Source: Actinomadura hibisca NBRC 15177 (GTDB lineage Bacteria > Actinomycetota > Actinomycetes > Streptosporangiales > Streptosporangiaceae). From it: a DNA stretch of 64,000 nt. The notes beneath the pieces are model-generated. The model did no database searches. It saw nothing but the letters and a program-made list of their open reading frames with translations, and was not told where the DNA came from. Position 1 is the stretch's first letter, and each line of letters opens with the position of its first letter. Of this stretch, positions 28,209 through 37,800 are shown one piece after another. A program made the position numbers and the translations under genes. Where the stretch lies: NCBI RefSeq assembly GCF_001552635.1, contig NZ_BCRO01000027.1, positions 62,001 to 126,000 of the forward strand, given 5' to 3'.

Positions 28209-28625
28209 GTGACACAGGATTTCTGGACGCCCCGATCTCCGGCCGAGGAGGTCGTGCTGTCGGTCTACGACGCGGTCCGGCGTGGCGACGAGGCCGCGGT
28301 CCACGCGCTCCTGGACCCCGGCGTCGAGATCCACGAGGCGCCCTCGATGCCCTACGGAGGAGTGTTCCGGGGACACCAGGGCTGGACGGAGGTGGTGGCG
28401 GCGCTCTTCGCGACCTGGCAGGACTACGAGGTGTCCTTCGACCTGATCACGTCCAGCGGGGAGCACGTGGTGGCGCTGCTGCGGCTGCGCGGGCGGATCG
28501 GGACGTCGGCCGATCCCGTGGAGATGCCGCTGGCCGAGGTCTGGCGCGTCCGCGACGGAAGGGTGACCGAGTTGCGTCCCTACTACTGGGACACCGCCGA
28601 ACTCGCCCGCCTGGCCGCTTCCTGA
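28209..28625 (+). CDS. NTF2-like (SnoaL-type) protein
   Basis: The GTG at 28209 has GGGAGG about six bases upstream. The 138-residue product has the cone-shaped NTF2 fold signature: an N-terminal helix (VVLSVYDAVRRGDEAAVHAL), LDPGVEIHEAPSMPYGG, and closing strands (MPLAEVWRVRDGRVTELRPYY). Members act as small cyclases, isomerases or hydroxylases in polyketide and other pathways, or bind ligands without catalysis. It is divergent from the methyltransferase and followed by an FAD monooxygenase, suggesting that they share a substrate. A second NTF2-like gene lies at 47567. Confidence 0.82.
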   Translation: MTQDFWTPRSPAEEVVLSVYDAVRRGDEAAVHALLDPGVEIHEAPSMPYGGVFRGHQGWTEVVAALFATWQDYEVSFDLITSSGEHVVALLRLRGRIGTSADPVEMPLAEVWRVRDGRVTELRPYYWDTAELARLAAS

Positions 28626-28775
28626 ATCCTGCCGGCCGGAGACCGGGTCAGCGACGGCGGCGCAGACTCGACCGACGGGGGAATCCGCCGTCGACATCTC
28701 CAGGATCGCCGTACATCTCCTGGCGCTCACCCATGACCGTTGACGCCGCGCGTGACGGGGCCTAGCCTCCAGCTA

Positions 28776-28811
28776 CCCGAATAGTTAGAAAAATCCTCTA
28801 ATTCGTTCGGG
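28776..28811. promoter_or_regulatory. A+T-rich inverted repeat before the FAD monooxygenase
   Basis: CCCGAA-N3-TTAGA and TCTAA-N4-TTCGGG are mirrored around AAAATCC, ending 14 bp before the start codon at 28826. The ATCCTCTAAT core resembles ATTCCTCTAAAT next to the TetR gene at 57820-58473. Probable operator or a very promoter-proximal hairpin. Confidence 0.45.
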
Positions 28812-28825
28812 AGCGGGAGGCGGTC

Positions 28826-30022
28826 ATGGCCAGTGTCGCGATCATCGGTGCCGGTCCCGGCGGGATGAGCGCCGCGCTGGCGCTGCACCGGGCGGGCGTC
28901 CGGGTGTCGCTGTCGGAGGGCCGGTCCACCACCGGCGCGGCCGGTTCGGGCCTCAGCCTGTCGGCGCCGCCGATGCTGGTGCTGCGCCGCCTCGGCGTGG
29001 ACGTCGAGGGTCTGGGCGCGCCCGCGCGGCTGGCGTTCTGCCGCCACGACGGCCGTCCCCGGGCCGCCTTCCCCGCCTTGCCCGACATCGAGCGGGACGT
29101 CGGCTCGGCGTTCTTCGGGATGTTGCGCCCCGACCTGTACGAGCGCATGGCCGCCGCGCTGCCCGCCGGGATCCTGCGGACCGGGCGCCGGTGCGTCGGC
29201 CTGGAGCAGGACGGCGAGCGGGTCCGGGCGCGCTTCTCCGACGGCGGCCAGGTGACCGCCGACGTCCTGGTCGGAGCCGACGGGATCGGCTCGACGGTCC
29301 GCCGCGTCCTGCACGGGCCGGGCCGGATCGACTACCACGGCTTCGTCTGCTGGCAGGGCTACTGCGAGCTGGAGGGTCCCAACCGTGAGGTGGGCCGGAT
29401 CTGCCACGACCGCGACACGCAGGCGAGCTGGACGCCGATCCTGCACCGGGGCCGCCCGTACTGGCAGTGGTGGGTGCTGGAACCCTGGCCGAAGGGGGTG
29501 CCGTTCTCCGGCGACGCCACACGACACCTGTCCCGCAGGCTGACGGCCTGGACCGACCCGCTGCCCGCGCTGGTGGCCGCCACCCGTCCCGACCGCATCC
29601 TGCGCCGCGAGGTGGTGGACCGGCCCCGGCTGCGCACCTGGTCGGCGGGCCGGGTCACCCTGCTCGGCGACGCCGCGCACGCCACCTCGCCGTACGCGGC
29701 CTACGGCGCGGGCATGGCGATCGAGGACGGCTACCACCTGGCCGCGCAACTGACCGGACGCGACCTGTCCGACCCGGTCCAGGTACGCGCCGGACTGGCG
29801 GCCTACGAGCGGCAGCGCGCCGCCCGCACCGCGCGCACGGCGGCGTTCGCCCGGCGGCTGGGACGCGCCTTCCACTCGCCGAACCGGCCGTGGCAGCACC
29901 TGCGCGACCTGCTGCTCGACCACACCACGATCCCCGAACGGCTCCTGGTCGCCGGGTACACCAGGACGCTGCGGGAGGAGGTCCGGCTCGTCACCGGTCC
30001 CGGGCGCGGAGACCCGCCGTGA
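28826..30022 (+). CDS. FAD-dependent aromatic-type monooxygenase
   Basis: A 398-residue group A flavoprotein. It shows the dinucleotide-binding motif VAIIGAGPGGMSAALAL, the DG motif region VLVGADGIGSTVRR and the GD motif VTLLGDAAHATSPYAAYGAGMAIEDG. This is the PHBH-like fold that hydroxylates phenols and other activated rings with NAD(P)H and O2. The start codon has GGGAGCGGGAGG upstream. It is followed after 75 bp by a related but deleted gene on the same strand. Likely a tailoring hydroxylase or epoxidase of the left block. Confidence 0.92.
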   Translation: MASVAIIGAGPGGMSAALALHRAGVRVSLSEGRSTTGAAGSGLSLSAPPMLVLRRLGVDVEGLGAPARLAFCRHDGRPRAAFPALPDIERDVGSAFFGMLRPDLYERMAAALPAGILRTGRRCVGLEQDGERVRARFSDGGQVTADVLVGADGIGSTVRRVLHGPGRIDYHGFVCWQGYCELEGPNREVGRICHDRDTQASWTPILHRGRPYWQWWVLEPWPKGVPFSGDATRHLSRRLTAWTDPLPALVAATRPDRILRREVVDRPRLRTWSAGRVTLLGDAAHATSPYAAYGAGMAIEDGYHLAAQLTGRDLSDPVQVRAGLAAYERQRAARTARTAAFARRLGRAFHSPNRPWQHLRDLLLDHTTIPERLLVAGYTRTLREEVRLVTGPGRGDPP

Positions 30023-30097
30023 ACCCCGTCGAGCGCCTGCTTCCGTCCCAGCCTCGCCGGTTTCCCGCCGAGCGCCTTCCCCGCCAGGAGCGGTCCA

Positions 30098-30740
30098 GTG
30101 AGAGCCATCGTCGTCGGCGGGGGCATAGGCGGACTGTTCTGCGCCGTCGCGTTGCGTGAGGCCGGTCTGGACGCGACCGTGTACGAGCGGTATCCGCGGG
30201 TCCGCCCGGCCGGGGCCGGGATCACGCTGTGGGCCAACGCGCTCAGGCTCTTCCAGCGGTACGGCATGTTGGAGGACCTGCTGGCGCGAGCCGGGACGTT
30301 CGAGCGGTCGGAGTTCCGCACCGCCTCCGGGCGCACCCTGGCGAGCGTGTCCCTGCGGGAGCTGGTGGCCCGGTACGGCCTGCCGACGGTGTGCCTGCAC
30401 CGTCACCACGTCTCGGACGTGCTGGTCAGGCGGCTGGGCGACGACGGCCTTCGGCTCGGCGCGCCGGTGGTGGACGTCGTCGAGCACCACGACCGCGTCC
30501 GCGTCCTGTTCGCCGACGGCGGCGCCGTCGAAGGCGACGTCCTGATCGGGGCCGACGGCGTCCACTCGACGGTGCGTTCCCGTCTCATGCCCGACGCCCG
30601 TCCCTACCACGACGGGCAGACTGGCCGCGATGGACGGCCCGGTGACCTCCCGGCTCCGCGACCTCGCTCTGCGCCTGACTCCGGAGCGGGCGCTGCTGGA
30701 GTCGTTCGCCAAACCCGCCGACTACCAGATTCCCTGGTGA
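30098..30740 (+). pseudogene. Second FAD monooxygenase, internally deleted
   Basis: From the GTG at 30098 (CAGGAG upstream) about 170 codons give a normal N-terminal half: IVVGGGIGGLFCAVALREAG, LHRHHVSDVLVRRL and VLIGADGVHSTVRSRL. The frame then breaks near 30615, and a different frame gives RLRDLALRLTPERALLESF followed by a tryptophan and stop at 30740, which is how such monooxygenases end. The GD-motif region (about 150-180 codons) is missing. An internal deletion with loss of frame explains it. Probably non-functional, and adjacent to the stop end of the Rhs gene. Confidence 0.75.
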
Positions 30741-30824
30741 CAACGGCGGCACGGCGGGTTCCGACGCCGGAACGGCGGACACCGCCACGGTGGTTCGTGG
30801 CGGCGTCTCCCGTTCGCGGTGGGA

Positions 30825-33800
30825 CTATGGCTTGCAGGTCTTGCCTGCCGTACAAGCCGCCCACACGTGGTTGCCGGTGCCCTCCTGGATCAACCAGGAC
30901 AGCGGGGTCGGCGAGTCGACCGTGACAGAGTCGGCCATGATGATCAGCTGATGGTCCGGTGGGATGAGGATGTAGTCCGGCATGTAGCTGTCCTCCAGAT
31001 GCGTTGCCATTCCCTCCAGTTGGTCGGCGTGGGGTCCGCCGTGTTCCAGGACCTCGGTGAGGTAGCCGTGGTCACCCCGCTCCAGCGCCCGGCCGACATC
31101 GTCGGAGATCCTGGCTCCGGCGCGCGGCGACGTCACGCTGGTGCCCTTGGGAACCTGGAACGTGAAGCTCGGATCGAAGCCGTGTCCGGCGAAGGCCTTT
31201 CCGGTGCCGCCGGGGACGACCCAGATGGTCTTCCCGTTCGGCAGGACCCTTTGCGCCGCGGTGTCGGCCACCACGTCCGCTCCCGTCGCCCGGGCGGTGG
31301 GGCTGCGGTAGGCGCCGGCGAGGCCCAGCAGGTCGTCGGCGGATCCGACCGGCGCCATCCTGACCTTCGGGAAGGGCGCCCAGGTGAACCCGATGGCGAT
31401 CGCGTTGACCAGGTGCTGGGTGTCGCTGAGCGACTTCTCGGCGTTGCGCGCCTGGTCCTCGTTCTGCGGGGCGTTGGCTGCGCCGCACTGGAAGCCGCAC
31501 ACGAGCGGGACGATGATGTCGTGCGCCAGGACGTCGACGAACTCCCGGCCGTAGTCGTCGCCCATGCTCGCCATCACCCGGCCCGAGTAGGCGTTGTTGC
31601 CGAGGTGGCAGCCGACCTGGCAGAACGAGGGCCCGACGGCGCCGTCGGCGTCGGAGTGACCCGGCCCGATCGGCCCGCCCCACGGGCTGCCGTTGACGAC
31701 CTGGTTGACCCAGTAGGCCACGCTGGGCTGGCCCTCGCGCGGGGGACTGACGGCGATCACGTCGATGCAGCCCGCGCCGGGATCGGCGCAGGGGTCGGGG
31801 TTGAAGCCGCTGGGGTCGGTGGAGTTGAGCGGGCTGTTGTTGACGTAGCTGTAGGCGTTCCAGTTCTGGCCGTTGAGCTCTGAGACGACCGGGTCCGCGC
31901 TGAGGAACCGTTTCATGGCGGGGTCGTAGCTGCGGCCTCTCATGTTGATGAGGCCCAGGTCGTCGTCGTGCTCGTGGCCGGTGAAGCCGTTGTGGACGGC
32001 GCCGACGCCGCCGGTGAAGGCGCCGCCGTCGGCGTTGACGCGCTGGCCGAACGGATCGTAGTAGTGGCGTTTGTCGACGCTGCCGTCGGCGCTGACGACC
32101 TGGCCGGTGCTGCCGAGCGCGTCGGTCAGGGAGTGCAGGACCTTGGTGGTCTTGGCCTGCTCGTCGAAGACGATCTGCGAACCGGCGACCTTGAAGACGT
32201 GTTCGGTCTTGGAGCCGTTGACGCGCTTCTCGTACAGGTTTCCGACGTACAGGGTGCTGGCGCCGGGTCTGGACTTCTTACCGCGGCGGCCGAGCGCGTC
32301 GTGCAGGACGGTCCAGGTGTTGCTTCCCAGGGTGACGGTCTTCGGCAGGTCGAAGGAGGTGAAGTCGATGGTGCGGGCGACCGCGCCGGTCCGGCTGGTG
32401 TTGCGGCCCTGCTGGTCGTAGCCGTAGTCGGTGGTGGCGTGCGACGGCAACGCGGTGATCCTGGTGAGGGTGTGCGGCTGGCCGCCGTCGGCCTTGCCGT
32501 AGGTGCGGTGCTCGACCGGGTTCCCAGCGCGGCTGACGCCGGTGAGGTTGCCGTCGGCGCTGTAGGCGTAGGTGGTGGGAACGGGGGCCGGTGCGGGGCC
32601 GCCGGGTTCGCCCGCGCCCAGGTTCCAGGTCGTGAGCCTGCCGAGGGAGTCGTAGTCGAAGGTCTCCTTGCGCAGGGTCTCGCCGTCGTCGGTCGTCCGC
32701 GACCTGACCAGGCCGTTGTCCCAGAAGGTGTAGTCGGTCTCCGACAGGTCCGCGCCGTTCCTGCTGGCCTTCTGGCCGGTGAGCAGGCCGGTGGGCCCGT
32801 CGTAGGTGTTGTGGAGGTCGATGCCGCCGGCCAGGGTCGCGTCGGTGACGGCCATGTCGGCGTTGCGGCCGGTGATCTCCAGGAGCGGCGTCGGGTTCTG
32901 CGGGTCGGACACGTCGGCGACCTTGCTCACCTGCTGCCACGCGTTCCTGGTGAACTCGGCGGTGAAGCGCGCACGGCCGGGGACCTGCGGGTAGGCGACG
33001 GTCTTGACCCGCCCGTCGGCGTCGTAGCCGTAGTCGACGCTGTGGGTGTTCTGGCCCTCGCTCAGGTCCTGTCCGGTCCGCCGTCCCAGCGAGTCGTACC
33101 GGTAGCCGGTGGCCAGCCCGTCGGGTCCTTGGGCCGAGGCCAGCTGTCCCTTGCCGTTGGCGGCGGTGTCCCAGGTGAAGACGGAGGTCGCTCCCGCCGC
33201 CTTGCTGCTGGTGAGACGGCCGATGTCGTCGTAGGCGAAGATCTCGGCCAGCGGTCCCCGCGTCCTCTTGACGGTCTGTCCGAGGCCGTCGTACTCCACG
33301 GTCGTGGCGCCCCGATCCGGGTGGTTCTCGCCGACGGGGCGGCCCAGCCTGTCGTAGGTGTAGTCGGTGACCGACCCCTGTGGTGTGGTCACCTTGTCCA
33401 GCAGGTCGAACGGTTCCCATTGGTATCCGGTGGTGAGCGGCTGGTCGGGCTGGCCCGGCCGCTTCAGCACGTCGACCCTGCTGGTCACGCGGCCGTTCTT
33501 GTCGGTGGTCAGGCGGGACTCGTTGCCCAGCGGGTCCCAGATCCTCTTCTCGAACATGGAGTACTGGGCGGTGACGTCGCCGCCGCCCGGCAGCTTGATC
33601 TGCAGGGGCCGGTTCAGGGTGTCGTAGGAGTAGACGAGCTGGCCCTGCACGCCGTCGGGCCTGGTGCGCGACCTCACCCGGCCGAGCCGGTCGTAGGTCG
33701 CCCTGGTGGTCACCGCGCCTCCGCCGGAGCCGGGCAGCCTGCTGGACAGGACGTTGCCGAGGCCGTCGCTGGTCACGCGGCCCTCCGCCGACCCGGCGGT

Positions 33801-36800
33801 CAGGATGACCTCGAGGCCGTTGGCGCCGCCGAAGGCGTCGGCGCGGCCGGTGTACTCGAAGCTCTTCTTCTGGTCACCCTGCCGTTGCATGCTGGTGACG
33901 CGGCCGAAGCCGTCGTAGGTGGCGACGTCCTGGACGCCGTTGACGTCCATGCCCACCACCGGCACGCCGTAGGCGGGATGGACCGCCGTCCAGGTGGAGG
34001 GCACGTAGGCGGCGTCGCGTTCGGTCCAGACCTGGGAGGCGAAGATCCGCTCGTCGGGCGCCTGGGGGTACAGGGGCGTGTACTCGATGTGCCGACGCTG
34101 GAGCTGGGTTTCGGGAGCGGCGTCGGTGACCGTGGTCAGGACGCCGAGGGTGTCATAGCCGTAGGTGACGGCGCGGCGCTGTCTCAGGTCGGGGTTGGTC
34201 CGCTCGAACTCCGTCGTCTCCAGCAGGCCCGCCGCGTTGTAGGAGTGGTCGACCCGGCGCGTGACCGGGCCCGGATCGTTGTCGGGCTCGGCCCTGGTCA
34301 CCGTCTGCGTGACCGGCAGGCCGATGAGCCAGTCGGCGGTCCGGTTCTCGTAGGCGAGGTTGGTCCACTCCTTCACGCCGCCCTCGACCGCGCTGTAGCG
34401 CGAGGCGACGTTGCCGAACGCGTCGTAGGTGACGTGCAGGTCGGTCCGGCGCGACGCGTTGGCGGGCTCGGCCACGTTCCAGACGTGCTCGTCGAGGGTG
34501 TTCTGCGCGGAGAAGGCGTCGTTCCAGGTGAGGTTGACCTGCTGTTCCCACTCCTTGGTGTAGGACTTCTTCGGCAGCACCATGTAGGTGGAGCCGTTGT
34601 TGGACTGGCGCACCTCGGTCTCGTGGACGACCGACCTGCTGATCCGCGCGGTGGCCGTGACCGGTTTGGCCTCCAGTTGCGCCTGGGTGAGGATCGGCGT
34701 CTTGACGGTCACCGACGCGGGCACGGCGGTGTGCGGGTGGTACTTGCCGTTCGCGGTGGTGGACCGGTGGCTGTAGGCCGTCACGGTCTCGGTCGCCTGG
34801 TCGGGATCCCAGGCCACGACCTTGGCGAACCCCAGGAAACCCCGGCCGCGCAGGTCGGCGACGGGATCGTCGTAGGAGTAGTGGGTGACGCGGGCGCCCG
34901 CCGACAGGACCGCGGGGTTGACGAAGTGCGCGCGCGAGGTGGTCTTGCGGACGACCGTGAGTCCCTTGCGCAGGCACGTGAGCGGATAGCCGCACAGGTG
35001 GACGGGCTTGGCCGACGGGTCGGCCTCCCAGGAGGTCGAGTACTCGACCTCCTCGCGCGGCCAGGCCGTCTCCTGGTCGCGCACGCCGGTGAGCAGGTCG
35101 GCGAGCTCGGCCTTTTGCTCGAAGACCCTGAGCTGGCCCGTCGCGGTGACGGTCACCAGGTCCTTGCGGCCGTCGCCGTTGAAGTCGCCGACGCCCGACA
35201 TGGTGCGGCCGAAGCCCGGCACGTTCAGGTGGTCACCGCCGTCGATCTTGACTTCGGTGAACGTGCCGTCGCCCTTGGACAGGTGGACCCAGATGCTGGT
35301 GCCGTCGCCCGCCGTGGCGCCGAACTTCACGATGTCGGTCCGGCCGTCACCGTTCATGTCGGCGAGCCGGCAGTTCTTGAGGCACTCACCGACGCCGGAA
35401 CCGGACTGGTGGCGCGTCCCGTTGCCGGTGTTCCAGGCGATGTGACCGTCCTGGCCGAAGACCGTGTCCTCCAGGCCGTCGCCGTTGAAGTCGCCCGACT
35501 TCACCGCGGGCAGGAACTGGTTGGCCGTCAGGAACCGGTTCTCCGAGCTGCCCGCCGCGACGCGCTGCGGGGTGGCGGTCGCCGTGGCCGCGCCCGGGTC
35601 CAGGCCCATGCTCCAGCCGGACTCGACGCACTTCAGGTCGGCCTCGACCACCTTGCGCTCACCGGTCAGCAGCTCGGCGCGGCCGTCCCCGTTGAGATCG
35701 GTGATCCGGGTCGAACAGCCCGCGGCGACCGTGGAGCCGATCGTGGGACCGAGCGGGGAGAACGGCGCGCTGGAGCCTTCGTTCATACGGATCTCGTAGG
35801 AGCCGTAGTCGAAGTCGGTGTTCCACCCGGCCTCCAGGATGCCTTTCGCCTGGGAGCCCTGGATCAGGTCGGGCCGCCCGTCGCCGTTGAGGTCGGCCCA
35901 GTCCGAGGGGACGCACGGGGTGGCTCCGGAGGAGACCTTCTCCACTCCGGCGCACTCTTTTCCGACGATGCCGGTGCGCACGAACCTGTCGGCGACGCTG
36001 TCCCACTTCAGCAGCTCGAAACGGTGGTGGGTGACCAGGTCGCCGTCGTCGTCGTACCACTGGACGGGCGCCCAGACCTCGGACTTGCCGTCGTTGTCGT
36101 AGTCGACGGGGCGGGCCAGCGACACCGAGATGTTCGACGGCCAGCGGGGCTCGGCCGGCGCCGTGGCCTTCCACACGTCGTCGCGGAGCAGGCCGAGCGG
36201 CGCTCCGGACGCCGAGAAGCGGACGAAGGCGCGGTTGTTGGGTTCCTGTCCGACCTTGTCCCATCCGCCCCGGTAGTAGAACATGTCGTCGCGGCCGTCG
36301 CCGTCGAGGTCGGCGACGTGCATCGCCGGGACGAGCGGAGCCTCCGGCCAGCCGGCGGGGGCGGGCAGCCCGCTGTCGACCTTGATATGGCTCACGTTCA
36401 TCGCCTTGAAGGACGGGGCGGCCGGTGGCTGCGACCAGTCGAACTCCTTGGCCCACAGGCAGGAGCCCATCGCGCACCTGGCGACCTTGGCCAGCAGGCT
36501 CCGGCCGCTGGTCGCGCTCTTCTTGTAGTCCAGGTCGTACTGCCAGGCCAGCTGGGTGCTGCCGGGGTTGGGCGCGAACATCTTGATCGCCTTGACGCGC
36601 CGGGTGGAGGCGAACCGGACGCCGTTCTGCCAGCGGTGGGTCGGGTCGGGCCGCGCTTCGGTCTCGAACTCCACGAAGCGGCGCGCCTCGGCGAACCCGC
36701 CGGCCGGGCCGAAGGTGTACTTGACCCGGTGGGGCAGGACCTCGAAGTCCTCCTGCCCGCCGACCGACTGGTACTCGTAGCGAACCTCGTTGCCCGAGCG

Positions 36801-37523
36801 GTCTCGCACCTTCGTCAGCAGCCAGACCACTCTCGGCGCGCCCGCGGGAGCGGTCTTGGTCTGGGGGTCGTCGCTCGCCGCCCAGTAGTCGAGGGTCGAG
36901 GTGGTGCGCGGGGCGCTCCACGCCAGGTACTCGCTGACCCTGCCGTCGCGGCTGTGGACCTTGAACACGCCGGGCCCCTCCGGCTTGAGCCCCTCCTGGA
37001 CGATCTTGAGCACGGTGTCGGTCTCGGTCCGGTACTCCGTGCCCGACTCGCCGTAGCCGCCCGACACCGCCACGAGCTTCTGCCCGTCGAGGCAGAACCG
37101 GTCCTTGTTGGTGAACCGGACTCCGGCGACCGTTCCCTCGGTGGCCAGCGTCTCGGCGCAGCGCGTGACCGCCGACAGGCCCGACAGCGACCATCCGGTG
37201 CCGAACGGGCCGTCGCCCGCGCCGCTGGAGTAGCGCAGGGACAGCGACGGCTGCATTCCCGCGCGTCCCATGGGCACCTCCAGCGGCACCGTGCGCGTGT
37301 AGTCACCCGACGGTCCCACACCGGAGGTGCTGTTGAGATAGCCCACCCGGTCCCCCGCCTTGATCGGATCCGGTGGGAGCTGGACGGCGTGCGGCGGCGC
37401 GGGCGCCGTCGGAGGATCGGCCCACGCCGGCGCCGGCAGGGCCGCCAGCAGGGTCGCCATGATCGCCGTCACCAGCGCCCCGACGAACGGGGCTCGGAGC
37501 AGCGCGTTCCGACCGCGACCCAT
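30825..37523 (-). CDS. Rhs/YD-repeat protein with SpvB and FG-GAP domains and a C-terminal toxin-like tail
   Basis: A 2232-residue secreted protein from the ATG at 37523 (GAGAGGAAT upstream). Order: signal peptide; SpvB-like domain (MGRAGMQPSLSLRYSSGAGD, FGTGWSLSG); six FG-GAP/VCBS calcium-binding repeats of the D-x-N/D-G-D-G type (e.g. DLDGDGRDDMFYY); long YD-repeat barrel; Rhs-associated core (DDDLGLINMRGRSYDPAMKR then DPSG); then a variable tail of about 330 residues. The tail ends in a domain with WVVPGGTGKAFAGHGFD and VPKGTSVTSPRAG that may be a Stv-type putative adhesin domain. Probably a polymorphic toxin or surface protein. No immunity gene is seen downstream. Confidence 0.9.
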   Translation of the reverse strand: MGRGRNALLRAPFVGALVTAIMATLLAALPAPAWADPPTAPAPPHAVQLPPDPIKAGDRVGYLNSTSGVGPSGDYTRTVPLEVPMGRAGMQPSLSLRYSSGAGDGPFGTGWSLSGLSAVTRCAETLATEGTVAGVRFTNKDRFCLDGQKLVAVSGGYGESGTEYRTETDTVLKIVQEGLKPEGPGVFKVHSRDGRVSEYLAWSAPRTTSTLDYWAASDDPQTKTAPAGAPRVVWLLTKVRDRSGNEVRYEYQSVGGQEDFEVLPHRVKYTFGPAGGFAEARRFVEFETEARPDPTHRWQNGVRFASTRRVKAIKMFAPNPGSTQLAWQYDLDYKKSATSGRSLLAKVARCAMGSCLWAKEFDWSQPPAAPSFKAMNVSHIKVDSGLPAPAGWPEAPLVPAMHVADLDGDGRDDMFYYRGGWDKVGQEPNNRAFVRFSASGAPLGLLRDDVWKATAPAEPRWPSNISVSLARPVDYDNDGKSEVWAPVQWYDDDGDLVTHHRFELLKWDSVADRFVRTGIVGKECAGVEKVSSGATPCVPSDWADLNGDGRPDLIQGSQAKGILEAGWNTDFDYGSYEIRMNEGSSAPFSPLGPTIGSTVAAGCSTRITDLNGDGRAELLTGERKVVEADLKCVESGWSMGLDPGAATATATPQRVAAGSSENRFLTANQFLPAVKSGDFNGDGLEDTVFGQDGHIAWNTGNGTRHQSGSGVGECLKNCRLADMNGDGRTDIVKFGATAGDGTSIWVHLSKGDGTFTEVKIDGGDHLNVPGFGRTMSGVGDFNGDGRKDLVTVTATGQLRVFEQKAELADLLTGVRDQETAWPREEVEYSTSWEADPSAKPVHLCGYPLTCLRKGLTVVRKTTSRAHFVNPAVLSAGARVTHYSYDDPVADLRGRGFLGFAKVVAWDPDQATETVTAYSHRSTTANGKYHPHTAVPASVTVKTPILTQAQLEAKPVTATARISRSVVHETEVRQSNNGSTYMVLPKKSYTKEWEQQVNLTWNDAFSAQNTLDEHVWNVAEPANASRRTDLHVTYDAFGNVASRYSAVEGGVKEWTNLAYENRTADWLIGLPVTQTVTRAEPDNDPGPVTRRVDHSYNAAGLLETTEFERTNPDLRQRRAVTYGYDTLGVLTTVTDAAPETQLQRRHIEYTPLYPQAPDERIFASQVWTERDAAYVPSTWTAVHPAYGVPVVGMDVNGVQDVATYDGFGRVTSMQRQGDQKKSFEYTGRADAFGGANGLEVILTAGSAEGRVTSDGLGNVLSSRLPGSGGGAVTTRATYDRLGRVRSRTRPDGVQGQLVYSYDTLNRPLQIKLPGGGDVTAQYSMFEKRIWDPLGNESRLTTDKNGRVTSRVDVLKRPGQPDQPLTTGYQWEPFDLLDKVTTPQGSVTDYTYDRLGRPVGENHPDRGATTVEYDGLGQTVKRTRGPLAEIFAYDDIGRLTSSKAAGATSVFTWDTAANGKGQLASAQGPDGLATGYRYDSLGRRTGQDLSEGQNTHSVDYGYDADGRVKTVAYPQVPGRARFTAEFTRNAWQQVSKVADVSDPQNPTPLLEITGRNADMAVTDATLAGGIDLHNTYDGPTGLLTGQKASRNGADLSETDYTFWDNGLVRSRTTDDGETLRKETFDYDSLGRLTTWNLGAGEPGGPAPAPVPTTYAYSADGNLTGVSRAGNPVEHRTYGKADGGQPHTLTRITALPSHATTDYGYDQQGRNTSRTGAVARTIDFTSFDLPKTVTLGSNTWTVLHDALGRRGKKSRPGASTLYVGNLYEKRVNGSKTEHVFKVAGSQIVFDEQAKTTKVLHSLTDALGSTGQVVSADGSVDKRHYYDPFGQRVNADGGAFTGGVGAVHNGFTGHEHDDDLGLINMRGRSYDPAMKRFLSADPVVSELNGQNWNAYSYVNNSPLNSTDPSGFNPDPCADPGAGCIDVIAVSPPREGQPSVAYWVNQVVNGSPWGGPIGPGHSDADGAVGPSFCQVGCHLGNNAYSGRVMASMGDDYGREFVDVLAHDIIVPLVCGFQCGAANAPQNEDQARNAEKSLSDTQHLVNAIAIGFTWAPFPKVRMAPVGSADDLLGLAGAYRSPTARATGADVVADTAAQRVLPNGKTIWVVPGGTGKAFAGHGFDPSFTFQVPKGTSVTSPRAGARISDDVGRALERGDHGYLTEVLEHGGPHADQLEGMATHLEDSYMPDYILIPPDHQLIIMADSVTVDSPTPLSWLIQEGTGNHVWAACTAGKTCKP

Positions 37524-37800
37524 GTCCGATTCCTCTCGGTGGACGGTCCGGCTCCGCTCAGGTGGGGTGTCTCACCGTGGGGAGCCGGTGGTCACGAAGG
37601 AACGTAAGAGCCATCGAACCGATCACCCGAGTGCCACTAAGGAGACCGTTCGTGCGGACCACTTCGCGCCGCTCGTCCGGCGGACTCTAGGGGGTGTCCG
37701 GCCCAGACGTTGGGGCTGGTTCCGGTGCCGGACCCCAATGCCCCGCGCGCCCGTGCGGCCCAGTCTGGACCCGGACGGCTCGGCGACGACGGGAGTCGGA

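Noticed and set aside
31968..37607. An 1879-codon plus-strand frame opposite the Rhs gene
   Set aside because: It is the antisense shadow of a clearly domain-bearing gene; composition is low-complexity Gly/Val/Ala/Arg and shows no domain.
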